Source of the DNA: Ceratorhiza oryzae-sativae
Taxonomy: Eukaryota; Basidiomycota; Agaricomycetes; Cantharellales; Ceratobasidiaceae
Direction: 5' to 3'
NCBI GenBank assembly: GCA_030998015.1
Contig: JARWMV010000034.1
Coordinates: 62,001 to 126,000 of the forward strand
DNA: 64,000 bases
Position 1 is the stretch's first letter. The number at the start of each line of letters is the position of its first letter. The position numbers and the translations under genes were made by a program. This document shows positions 33,583 through 45,218 of the stretch, in pieces. The notes below the pieces were generated by a model that was not told the DNA's origin, did no database searches, and saw nothing but the letters and a program-made list of their open reading frames with translations.

Positions 33583-36500
33583 ATGCTTTGGTTGTTTAAG
33601 CGATGGGGTCAACGCACGCGACCGCAGGTCCAACCTCCTGTTCGACAAAATCCACAACACCAGGTAAGCATTCATTTCGAGGCATTTTGTTGTCGGCTTG
33701 CTAAACCTGATTGGAGGTTTCTGTGGGTTCCCCTATTGGCGCTGATGAGGCTAGAGGCGCAGGGATCCCGGTAAGACCGCTTTTGTCGTCTTGAAAAATC
33801 TGCGCCTCCTCCTGCCGGTATACGATTGATGATATGGCTCGCTGCTACATCCTTGCCATTCCATGAAGCACCCCTGGCTCACACCGGAACGGCATTCCGT
33901 CGATGCCGAGATAACGGTTCGCATCTACTGAGGGACCGTTAGTGAAGAGAGTCGATCTACAATTACGAACTCATTCTTATATGCGGCTTGAATACTGATA
34001 TCCATTCTGGCAATTTCAAACCAGACAAGACAAAGCTCAAATCCTGCAGGCATTGATTCAACCGGCAAACCTGCGCTTCTTACCAAGGTATGTGAATTCA
34101 AATCCCGAGTCATGGAATTTAACCTCATTATCTTACAAGACGACGACCGCCCCACTGGAAGATGTGACCTACTTGAAAGGAATCGGCCAAGAAGCACAGG
34201 TTTGGACAACCTACGTTAAAGAGACTAAAGAATTCGATGACGACATGGTTGAAGGCTGGAATAGGTACATTCCCATGCTAACGTGTGAACAACAAATAGC
34301 TGAAGTCTCGCGAATTTTATTTATAGAAATCTAGATGTTACACTTGGTGAGCAATCGTGGTTAAAGCAGGATTACGTACTGTCTAATCACGATTGGGTTG
34401 GCTATCTCCTTGATAGTATTTGTACGTTTCTTGAATTTCACTAGGCTTGCTTTCGCGCTTAAAATCCGCATAGGCCGCCCTTTTCTCTGCCATATTAACG
34501 GCGTAAGCCTCACACTGAAGTGTCTCATGAGCGGATGAACTAACATGACCGGTTGAAAGCTTCGTCCTTGAAAGTGCCAAAAAGCTGGAGCCTGATCCGG
34601 CCTCCCAAACCGTGGATATATTACTAGAAATATCCCGAGCGCTTCAGGTGAATGGAGGGGCTGTACAACCCATCGTCAATCAAACCAACCCCCAGGGACA
34701 GTCTCCATTTCGCCCATCAACTAGTACCGTATGGATCAACTGCCTCTGGTTTCTTTCTCTCAGCCTTAGCATAGCCGTATCGTTGGCCGCAATGCTTGCC
34801 AAGCAATGGTGTTATTACTACGTCTCATTTCGAAGCGGTGATACCATCACTCAAGCGGAAGATCGCCAAAAGAGATATGACGGGCTAGCTAGATGGAGAA
34901 TGCGGGGGATACTGGAGCATTTGCCGATGCTCATGCATATTTCTTTAGGTCTGTCATTTTGAAATTGCGAAGCATTTTTTACGGAACGCTCATGACGATT
35001 TGGGATAGCACTCTTCTCGGTCGGTTTAATTCTATATCTATGGAACATAAATGTCGCCATCGCCAGTACTGTCTCGGCCGTCACGATCAGTGCTCTTTTC
35101 TGCTACCTCGTGACAGTTCTATTACCGGTTTGGGATTCGTTCTGCCCATTTAAAACCACCCAGGCTGTCTACGCAAGGGTCTTCTTGAAGAACATGATTC
35201 GCCGGTTGCCAAAATTTCAACCCCTTTTGGTCCCAGTCTCCAGTGCTTCACTTCATTCCGCCATAGGGTATATGGTTGGTTGGTTTACGGAGCAACATGT
35301 ACGACAACCTAACCCTATTCGACCTGACGGGCCAAGAAATGAACCCCGCCCGGCACCTCCCAATACAGAGGGCGACAGCCATGTTATATATATCCCTAGC
35401 GTGCTATCGGATAATCACAGCTCTACCGCATCTTCGTCGTCTACTTCAGATGACGAAACCAAACCCTTTGTTAAAGGCGCCCTCGAATGGCTTATCCTAT
35501 ATTCGCAAAAATCAAGTTCTATTGACACTGCCATAGCGGCTATAGCAATTGGAAAAGTTCCTGTCGAGAACAAAGAGCTCAAACACCACATATACCTTCA
35601 TCTTGTGAAGCATTTTTGCGATTGTTTCACTCCGAAGCAAGAAGGTTTCAGCCTTCACCTCTCACGTCGCAATAATGCTTTGGGTATGGCACTAGATTAC
35701 ATCAATTGGATGTCTTGCCTCTCCAACAGTAACCACGAACTTATCAAGCGCCAGCTCTTGGAACTCAAAGAAGCCCTTGAGCCCGAGTTGGTAACACGTT
35801 TCGGGCTTTCGCTTGCCAGGTGAGTTGCTTGGCCCCCCCTGCGAGGACAAGCCCTGATAAGATGCCAAAACTATATTATCAGCCTAGCCCAGAACAGGAC
35901 CCTCCCACAAGATGCTGGCAAGCACGTAAGTGAATTATGAAGATTTCAAGAGAGTGACCCCTTATATGCGTTGAAATAATTCAGATTGCATATTGGCTCT
36001 CTGCATTCGTGATCTGCTACGATGAATCAGGCCTATATTTCCATCCAGACGTTCTCTCATTGTTGGTTCAGGGCCTCGCCATCACTGGACGTTGTGTCCA
36101 CAATGCCAAATCGGCATCAAAGAGAGCAGTAAAACTCGCTATCCCTCAACTAATTAGCATTCTTTGGAAGGTCTCTCACTTGGAGGAATCAGAACTACGG
36201 TCCTCAATAGGATTGAATCTTTCCGTATTTGCATTGACGACAGGTCTTCCTTATCCTATACAAAAGCACAATTTTAAATCAACCGCCGATTTTCTAGCAT
36301 ACGATTACCGACCTACTGTTCTCAAAGAGAGAACTTTTGCTCCGTTTGGTATCTTTGCCCTCTTGGGTATCTTGCTTCCCGAAAGCAGGGTTGACCTTGG
36401 TGATGAAAAAACTGAAATTGCGACTCGAATAATCCACGAAACAAAGTACTTGGAGCAGCCCAATCTATCCTTGGATATACCGAAACTTGTTGGCCAATAT

Positions 36501-38366
36501 TCTTTTCGCCGGCATATGTCATCTATGGTGATTGAGAACATGGTCCAGTCCTCTGTTGCTCCACTCAATCCGCGGCGGTATCTTCTGTATATGGTATACA
36601 AAAACCAGGATGTTGCACGTCGGCAGGAACAAAGCGCATTCCCGGTGAGGAATGATATTTATTGAAAATTTCGCTCCGCATTGACGTTTTGATGAAATCG
36701 ACAAACTCTTGTACTCAGACCTTGATCCATGCACTGCACCATCTCGTCGAGCAGCACTTGGATAAAACAGCCGTTTTGCATGAAGATATCATTGTTGCTG
36801 CGACAGATTTGCTACATAGAGAGGTGCAAAAGCTTCAACGACTTGATTCATCGCTCATAGGGTTTGAGACCGCTCCTGAAGTACAGACAGGTAAGCTGAC
36901 TCCAAACCGCACACAGCAAATACTCATTTGCGCATATTCGGGTCACACGCATCACCCGCATCTCAGCCTCGCTTACCCCTGGGTCTCAACCAGACGCTAG
37001 AGATGATAACCCTTCCCATAGGGAGATTGAAAATTTGGCAACTCAGACCTTGGCAAGAATCTTGGAAAGGTCCAATAACAAGCAGTGTCTTGAGGCTGCT
37101 GTTCGTGCCGTAATATTCCACACCGGAAGCTGTGACGTTGGCTTAGTGTTAAAGGCGATAGCCTGGTTCGTCAAATCGTTTGGCGGAGCTCAATACGAGC
37201 AAGACGTGATAACTGAAGATCAAATGCTTCATATGTGCGGCTATATTCGCATACTGATCTCAATGGCTGTGCATTGTCCCGACCCCAGCGGCCTTGCCGA
37301 GTCACTTTACGCGCCCGGGCGAACGGATTATGATGCAATAATGTGCGAGATGATTCAAGCGAACATTCACACGTGAGCGTCTTCATACAAATGCCGATCC
37401 GTTAATAACAACCCTTGAAAATCTAGCCTAGAAACTCGATCCCGCGATCCACACGTCAAAACATTCGGGATCGTTTGTTCATCCGTCTGGAAGTTCACGA
37501 TCACCAACCAAACTTTCAGCCAGCAGGACACATATTCCACATTTAGCAAGATATGGCACCTACTTATTTCACATGCCGAAGCCCTCCCGAAGGCCCAGTC
37601 TCATGACGGCATTCAGCTTGATCATATGATCCGACCCGAAGTTGTTGAAGCGCTCGTTGATGCGACTGTGCTTGTCGCGTCATCGACGGAGGCAAAGTAC
37701 AGTGTCTCGCACGTTGAGACCCAAGCGTTACTCAGTTTACTTGGGTATTTCGGTGACAACCCGAGTGCAGTAACCATTCGGCTCGCGCTGGCTGTGGCTA
37801 TAGCGTTTTGGAGCCTTTCACTTGAAACCGGTGATTGGGAATTCGAGTTCTGGTCATTATTAGGACACCGGAAAGAATGGTGCAGGCATTACTTGAAAAA
37901 TCACTCACGTAGCAGCGATGCAGCGGCTTTGCTACTGCTAGGTCTCTCTAGGATTTTATCCTACTATGAACAACTCCGTCTCAGCTCGACCAGTATCAAG
38001 ACTATAGCGTCCGAGATTCACTGTATAATGAAGCAGCACGAAAAACAGCGCGAGCCCCTAACACTAGGCTTCTTGAATGGCTACGATGTTCGAAGGCAAG
38101 TTCGGGAGTCGGTTTGGCGGTACCTTCGAGAAACGGAATCAGAGGAACCAATTTCCAAGTCAACGTCCATGTCACGAGATACACTACGAGCAGCCCTACA
38201 GTGCGAGGGAGGAGAAGGGTTCGTTCACGAGCAGCCGCAGCCATTTAGACGAATATCCAGGGGGGTATCCTTTTCAAGTGGACCGGTGTATAATTCCGAT
38301 GGGACGCAGGCAGCTGATACCCTGCAACTACCCGGCAGAATTTCTGTAGAAGTATCATGTACATAG
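33583..38366 (+). CDS. DUF6535 membrane protein, copy A
   Basis: A large protein (roughly 1,200 residues) whose N-terminal third is a DUF6535 domain: YLKGIGQEAQVWTTYVKE, DMVEGWNRNLDVTLVFAALF, SAILTAFVLESAKKLEPDP, then VWINCLWFLSLSLSIAVSLA and MLAKQWCYYYVSF, then two more hydrophobic helices (LILYLWNINVAIA, ALFCYLVTVLLPVWD). That makes about four transmembrane segments. The long C-terminal part is helical and probably cytosolic, ending near 38366. Exon 1 is 33583-33660. The Val-Phe of TLVFAAL is encoded by a 5-nt exon, 34417-34421, between introns of 70 and 52 nt. DUF6535 proteins are expanded in agaricomycetes and have no established function. No frame break was found. Copy B downstream is a paralog with the same intron positions. 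Confidence 0.9.
34417..34421 (+). other. 5-nt microexon in DUF6535 copy A
   Basis: TATTT between acceptor TGATAG and donor GTACGT. Skipping it would shift the frame; including it yields VTL-VF-AALFSA, the conserved DUF6535 sequence. Copy B has the same arrangement at 41166-41170. Confidence 0.8.
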
Positions 38367-39250
38367 TAGAATATAATGAAACGTACCAGAATGTAATCGA
38401 GTTAAGTAAAGAGCGAACTTACCGCACGTCAAGAATGACTCGACGCATACATTAGGGTATAAGTACAGCCGAGCGAGCTTTATTGAAGCAGAAAACTGCT
38501 TCAGTACGCTTAGCGCAGTGGGTGAGAAGCGGACGAGCACATGGCTAGCAGATTCGACTCTCCGGTGTCGCAGGTAATGAGATTTTTGCTATTGCACTAT
38601 AGAGAAATACTACAGTTTATATACATAGAGAACGGAGTAACGAGTGAAAAACGTCGGGAACACGGATATATGCGAACCACATGCGCCGGAATGTCGGCAG
38701 CGCATGATCTCGTTCAACAAGCTTCCCATCCTTCTTACTCTCCATCCCATTCCTTTCATTGTAATTAGATTCCATAGTTTAATATATATACATTTGATTT
38801 CTACAATTTCAACAGGGGTACCTTTTTCAGGCACAGTGGTTACAAGCGAGGAGTAACTAGTACATCTACTAAGCATGATTCTTTACACCCGATCGTCTCT
38901 GTATCTGTACTTTTGACAAACTGAAGTTAGTATACTATGCTTATGTAATAGTTCTTAGAGCGGTAACTCACACAATGACATCATGATCGACGAACGGAAT
39001 CAACTGATCTCTGCTCTTTATCCGACCAACCCGGCACGATATCGACGTACGACACGTTCACGCAGCTGACTTTTTGAATGGAAGTTTCTGTGGGCATAAG
39101 TCCGGAGCTGTGGATTGGACCGCTTAGTACATAAGCACTTCGCCCCTCACCTTGACCACATTGGCGACCATAGCTGAAATCTGCCTCCCTACGCATTTTC
39201 CATCACCATTCTCTTTCCTTCAGATTTAGACTGTTTCCCGCATTACATCG
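38367..39250. other. Intergenic with hairpin and tRNA-like box A
   Basis: A perfect 7-bp hairpin with a four-A loop lies at 38485-38502, followed by TAGCGCAGTGGG (38511-38522), a match to the polymerase III box A, and GATTCGACTC (38551-38560), a weak box B. No tRNA cloverleaf can be folded. No coding signal. Confidence 0.4.
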
Positions 39251-39675
39251 CATACGAACGGCTGAGAGATGCCACCTAGGTCGTCGACAGCATGGCTCCC
39301 ATGGAGCAAAATGTGAGTGTAGATCCCAACCACACGGATGGCAAGCTGCTGAACTCGGATTAGAACGTAAATACGAACACCATGTTCCCAGACTTTCAGT
39401 TTTCGACCATGGACTATTCCGCCTACGTGCCTCCGGAGTTGATGCCCCCAGTGGATGGGATGGATGTACATTGGTAAGTCTTCTTTTTTCTCTCGGTCAG
39501 CGCTCCACCTCGGCCAGGCGCCTCATGGAACACGCGTGTAGGGTGAACGTGATGAATGGGTTAGACGACTGGTGGAAAAACTATACATATCTTGGATCGT
39601 TTTCTGGATACACGGGTCAGTAGGCTATGCGCTTTTGTTGTTTGTATTATGTATTTGTAGGATTCTAGTGTCCTG
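39251..39675 (+). pseudogene. Duplicated 3' end of the Zn2Cys6 transcription factor
   Basis: Near-identical to 32721-33141 (about 20 differences over some 420 bp by eye, about 95 percent), including the last introns. It retains FPDFQFSTMDYSAYVPPEL, the splice sites and the final NGLDDWWKNYTYLG and stop, with changes such as PLDGMDA to PVDGMDV. Both ends break sharply against unrelated sequence. With no start, zinc cluster or middle domain it is a fragment. Confidence 0.92.
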
Positions 39676-40448
39676 GACTATGTATACGGTTACTTGGGGA
39701 GAACACGAAGCATGTGAACCACCTGGCGTGGGTGAGCCCATATCTCGCCGCATCTCTTCGGCATGGTCCTCGTGATATCTCGGGAGCGTTGATGCGACTC
39801 GGCATTCTGAAATTATTTTGTTGGTATGAATGAAATGGGGTCATCCATACCATTCTCTATTTAGTTGTTGGAGGTTTATCAGCCGCAAGTGACGCTGATC
39901 TGTATCGCTGATCTAGTTATTTTCAATTGATCCACGTGAAGGCCATCTTGCTGCGCAGATGATGAAAATAGCCGCCTTCCGCTAGGCCTCCGCAGACAAT
40001 GTTGTGCGCGTGATTCTTGGCCTGAAAGTACTAATTGCGTATGCACGGTGCTTTTTGTCTGTCTGACGGAGGGGAGGGGTGAGTCTTATGGAAGCGGTGC
40101 TCGAGCTAGGGGGGGCTTACTCAACTTGTTGCTTGTAATAACGCCAATATGCGTCATGCTAGTGAGGTACCTTTCGAGGGGTGGGTTGGTTCTAGCAATC
40201 ACTGAGCCGTCTTGTTCGACTTGTACGACAACTGTTGCGTCCCCAAGCCAATATCCTTTATATCATTCAATTCCACGAGGTCGAGGATTTAAGCGTGGAT
40301 TCTGGATTGGGCTAGCCTTATTTGCTTCTGTGATGCAACCATCGGCGTCTTGCCATGCACACGGTTCGCGTGAGCTCAGATATAAGCGTACTCTTGAATT
40401 GCTTGAGCGAGCGCTCGTTGATATCCACCGACTCTGCTACTTTGATTA
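39676..40448. other. Intergenic, upstream of DUF6535 copy B
   Basis: An open plus-strand frame at 40048-40449 has no recognisable domain and ends where copy B starts; not called as a gene. Confidence 0.5.
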
Positions 40449-43400
40449 ATGGACAGCTCACGCGTACTGCGCAGGTTGAATAAAAACGTTCCACCTCCCA
40501 AGGCGGAGGACACGGATCAAGAAACCGAATGGCTCGAAATGTTTGCAGACGTTTCGTCTCCGTTATCCGACGAGGTGACTCGGTATCGCCTCACCTATAA
40601 TATTCGCGGTGTTAACTCAAACTTCAACCTAGGATCCAGTACAATCCCCGACTGAGACTTCAGCGCCACCGTGGTCACCCATCGGAATATCGCCGGGGGC
40701 GGCCGAAGGGCCGGGGACTGAGTCGGTAAGGTACATAATAACCAGAATGTAAGCTATTATTTACCAGGCATTTTCCAATATAGTTTCCCTTCAAGAAAGA
40801 GGGAGAAAACAAAACCTTTAGCAACAAACCGCAACTCCGTTCCAAGGCAAGTGATTGGCCCCATGTTTGCTGGCAACTGCTATTCACAAAGAGTATAGCC
40901 CGGCGAGGAAACCTCCGGAGACGATGTGGAATTCCTGAAAGGTATCGGTCGGGAGGCAGTCGTTTGGACAACCTATGTTCAGGAGTCCATGACATTCGAT
41001 AGCGAGATGGTTGACGGGTGGAATAAGTACGAGGTCCAACTCGTATCATCGCTTAGTAACTCATGAAACTTGATATATTTTCATTCGCAGGAATTTGGAT
41101 GTTATTCTACGTGAGTCCATAATCAGTTCCCATTGATCGCTCGGAGCTAATTTTGCGTTTGAAAGTTTTTGTGCGTATATGTTCTCAGCAAAAAAGCCAG
41201 ACTCCGACTAGCGCCCACTAATACCCTACTGTCTGACTAAGCCTTTTAGCGCCCATTAGGTTCTGGTAGCGCCGGTAGCCCGTGCCACCCGTGATCTAGT
41301 GGGCGCTAAAAAGCTTAGTTCGACGTGTGGGGCTGCTTCGCGCTAGTTGGGCTTTCGGCTTTTTGGCTGGGTTATCCACGTTGGTACGAGGCTTATTCAT
41401 TGTCCAGGCCGCTCTTTTTTCCGCTATTTTGACTGCGTACGTTCCAAAATGCTGGGCGAACGCAAGCAGCTAGAGCTCATTATTTTCACTAGGTTCGTAC
41501 TAGAAAGTACAAAAGCGCTCGGGCCCGACCGATCAATGCAAACGGTAGCACTCCTTCTGGAAATATCCCAAGCCATTCGGTCGAATCGAACTCAAGAGCC
41601 CGGATATACTCCACTTGTGACCCAAAAGGATCTAAATGCCCCTCCTACGAATCGGATTGTATGGGTAAATTGTCTGTGGTTTCTTTCTCTGAGCATCAGT
41701 GTCTCTGTGACTCTCGCTGCGATGCTTGCAAAACAGTGGTGCTATTATTTCCTTTCTTCTCGAAGTGGAGACACCATTGCTCAAGCCGAGGAGCGGCAGA
41801 GGCGTTTCAACGGACTAGCAAAATGGAGGATGAGGGGGATACTTGAACAGTTACCGATGCTTATGCACACTGCGCTTGGTAAGTTATCGCACCTGAGATA
41901 GCTTGCTAAACGCTCATTGCTAGACGAAACTAGCTTTGTTCTCAGTAGGGTTGATACTATACCTTTGGGACATTCACACCGCAGTTGCCATTACGGTTTC
42001 GGTAGTAACTGTCACGACCTTGTGTTTCTACCTGGCGACTACTTTTGTACCGGTCTGGGACCAATCCTGTCCCTATAAGACTACTCAGTCGGTATACACC
42101 GCGCTAATCATACGTCCGCTCATCCTCCGTCATATATGGCCGCATCTCCAGAAATTTCGCAGCTTATACCGTCGCTGGAAATATTTCATCGCTCATCCAT
42201 CACAGCCTGAGTCAGAGGGGCCTGCGTTCTTCCAGCCAGTTCGAGAAATGGCCTCGCGGACTTTGGTCTTGTGCAACGCGATCATGGGCCAAACGGAGCA
42301 TACCAGCACCACGGTTCGGAACGCCTCCGAAGTGCCTGCCGAGCCCACACATACCACTCTAGATGTAGCAGACCCACCATTAGCCAGAATACCTGCAGCT
42401 GATTCGGACGCAAGCTCATTTGTTTCGGTCGTATCAATGGAGACCACTGAGCCGTTTGTGAAAGATGCTCTTGAGTGGCTCATACGCAATTCTCAGGTCT
42501 CTCGCACTATTGATACTGCTATTGGGGCGTTAGCGATTGGACATGTGCGGATCGATAACGAGAGCCTCAAGAAGAAGATCGATTTGCATTTAATGAAACA
42601 TTTCACTGATTGCTTCGTGCAAGGTAGAGATGGAGTCAGACTGGAGATGTCAAATTATCCAAACGCACTCAAATCAGCGATGGACTACATCAACTGGATG
42701 ACCCAATTTGCAGGAGGAAAACCGAGGGATATTAGACATCAGGTTCAACAGTTGAATGGCATTTTTGAGGCGGATCTGATAACTTCATTCGGCCTTTCGC
42801 TGGCAAGGTATAGATATTTATGTTGCTGGTTCGAGGTGTTTGAATTGACCCGTTGCGATTTTATTCCTAAGCTTGAGTCAGCAGGCCCTTTCCAATGAAG
42901 CTGGTCAAAATGTCAGCATTTTCCTAGCCACACACAGTCTGAATCTCATAAATTCATCTAGGTTGCATTTTGGTTGGCGTCATTCATTCGCTGTTACGAC
43001 CAAGGCAACAACAAGATATATTTAAGCGAGGAAGTGCTTTCAGTGCTTGTGGATGGTCTATCAACTGCTGGTCGCTACGTTCGCGTCAATGAGTCCCATG
43101 ACTCACTGGTCCCGGATGTACAAACAAAAGCTTCAGTTCTGGCTATTCCTGAACTTATAAACATACTCTGGAGGGTTTCGCATATAGGGGGCTCGACCTT
43201 ACGGCTATCGCTTGCTGTCAATCTTATTGCATTCGCACTTACTTCGAACCTTCCGTATCCCCAACTAGATCGGTCGAAGATGGAGCAAGCGGCCCAGATG
43301 TTGGTGCATGAATATCGTGGCGTTCGGGATAGAAGCCCTGTTTATGTGTCATTCGTCGTTTTCGCTCTTCTCGGTTTCATACACCCGAAGACCAAACTAG

Positions 43401-45218
43401 GGCTCGACATTAACACGTTCGATACTAGTTGTAAAATAATCCACGAGACGAACTACCTGGCCCGTCCAAGTCTGGCAATGGGGATTCCCCATCTCACGGA
43501 GCTGGAATCAATGCGACGCTTGCTAACTCCCATGATGATTGAAAGCCTAGTACGCACTCCGAGAAGAGTCAAGCTTCCGCTCTACTACCTCCTCCAGAGT
43601 GTGTTCAAATCGGAAGCTTCAATCTACAAATGGAATCAGCAGAGTTTCCGAGTTAGTAGGTTTCTTTTGATCCTGCTTTCCAAGCTGACCAATATACCCT
43701 GATTTGGGCAGTCTCTTACCCCGGCACTCCACTATATGATCATCAATCATCTGAGTGGAGAATCAATCCTGCACGACGATGCAATAATAGCAGTTACGGA
43801 CCTGTTATATAGGGAGGTGGTAAAACTCGAGACTCTCGACTCAAAAGTTCTTGGATTTGAAGTTAACAGTAAGGGTACAATTCGTAAGTCAATGCCCCAA
43901 GATAGATGCGATTGAGTAACAAATAACCCATCTGGGGCGACCCAAAATAGCCGCCGCCCATAGGCTGAGTAGGCACTCAGATTCCGATACCAACACCACA
44001 TCACCCGAGTACATGGCGACTATAGCTCTCGTTAGCATCATGCAAAGGTCGACCCATAAGCAATGTCTGGAAACAGCTGTACGAGCATTTCTACACCATA
44101 CAAACAGGAACGAAGGGGATAGCATCTCAGTTGTTAGGGCAGCTGTTTGGCTTTCGGAGTTTTTCCAATCTTTGAACGGGGCAGACCGCGGTATTGGCGC
44201 AGATCAGCTACTCCACATCTGTGGCTACGTTAGGATCCTAACATCAATGATATTGCATTGTAAGGATCCGAGCGGCCTCGCCCAAAAACTTTCAACCCAG
44301 GCGTTCGAGGATCACCAGATAACCTTGAAGAAGGTCATTGAAGATATGATACAACGGTTAGTCCGATTGAAAATTATTGTTGTATCTCTAATTCACAAGC
44401 GGTACTCCTTTAATGCAAATAGTTTAATGAAAGCTGAAGACACGCACGTACGGGCATTCGGTATGGCAGGCAAAGTTGCATGGGACTTTGCTTGCTCAAA
44501 CCGAAGATACAACACTAGCGAGACGCAAGAAATGTTCGACCAATCATGGGAAATGCTCAGGAAACGCCGTCAATATAATTTGCGCCCAGAAGCTCTGGAG
44601 GCTCTGGTTGATGCAATTTCTCTACTGGGAGTCATGACAGATCCTACGCCTCCTCTGTCTGGAGTTCAAGTCCAAATGCTACTTCAGATCCTCGACCGTT
44701 TTCAATCCGAAGCTCGTCAGCAGCTCAGGTCAGCTTTAGCTGTCTCAGCCACTTTATGGGGTGTCTCCCTAGACGAGTGGGAGTTCTGGACCCCAGAAAT
44801 GCGCTACCAGTTATGGTCCAGCCACACTCGACTGGAAGAACGAATGAAGAACGTACCTGCTTTGTTCCTGCTAGGTCTTTCAAGAATATTGACGAATTAC
44901 TTCAAGCTGAAACTTGACCATGCAAGCATCAAGACAATTGCATTGGAGATCGATCGGTATATGCGGCAGTGTGCTACCTCACGCAGCGTATTAACCCTAT
45001 CCTTTCTACCCGAGTTCGACGTTCGAAGACACGTTCGGGAGTGCGTGTGGGAATATCTCCAAAATACAAACACCCATGGCCCCTTCACGAAATCGGCAGC
45101 GGCGTCACGAGATAAACTTAGGCTAGCTGTGCAGTACGATGGGGGGGAGGGATTTGTGTATGAGGATCCACATCCGTTTAGCAGGCGAGAGAGGGGTGCA
45201 TCTTTCTTGAACGGTTGA
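40449..45218 (+). CDS. DUF6535 membrane protein, copy B
   Basis: Paralog of the gene at 33583-38366 in the same order and orientation. The ATG at 40449 opens MDSSRVLRRLNKNVPPPKAE; a short exon (SPTETSAPPWSPIGIS) and FPFKKEGENKTF follow. The DUF6535 core is FLKGIGREAVVWTTYVQE, DVILLFAALFSAILTAFVLE, then VWVNCLWFLSLSISVSVTLA, AMLAKQWCYYFLSS and LILYLWDIHTAVAITV. Long helical segments follow to the stop at 45216-45218. It has the same 5-nt exon (41166-41170), a probable GC-AG intron at 40855, and an intron at 41171-41407 enlarged to 237 nt by a fold-back insertion; the matching intron in copy A is 52 nt. Amino-acid identity to copy A looks roughly half by eye. No frame break was found. Function unknown. 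Confidence 0.9.
41166..41170 (+). other. 5-nt microexon in DUF6535 copy B
   Basis: TTTTT between acceptor TTGAAAG and donor GTGCGT. It completes Leu and adds Phe (VIL-LF-AALFSA) and is required for phase, as in copy A. Confidence 0.78.
41196..41361. repeat. Fold-back (MITE-like) insertion inside an intron
   Basis: Inner arms at 41236-41259 and 41296-41319 are inverted repeats of 24 bp with 22 matches (each carries TTAGCGCCCA or its complement) around a 36-nt loop. A weaker outer pair, AGCC...ACTAGCGC, lies near 41196-41216 and 41339-41361. TAGCGCC occurs three times on one strand. It accounts for most of the extra length of the intron at 41171-41407. Confidence 0.65.

Noticed and set aside
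38504..38580. Possible tRNA gene with good box A
   Set aside because: Neither the acceptor stem nor the T-stem can pair, so it is not a functional tRNA.
40048..40449. Plus-strand open frame of 133 codons just before DUF6535 copy B
   Set aside because: No recognisable content; copy B has its own start at 40449 that matches the layout of copy A.
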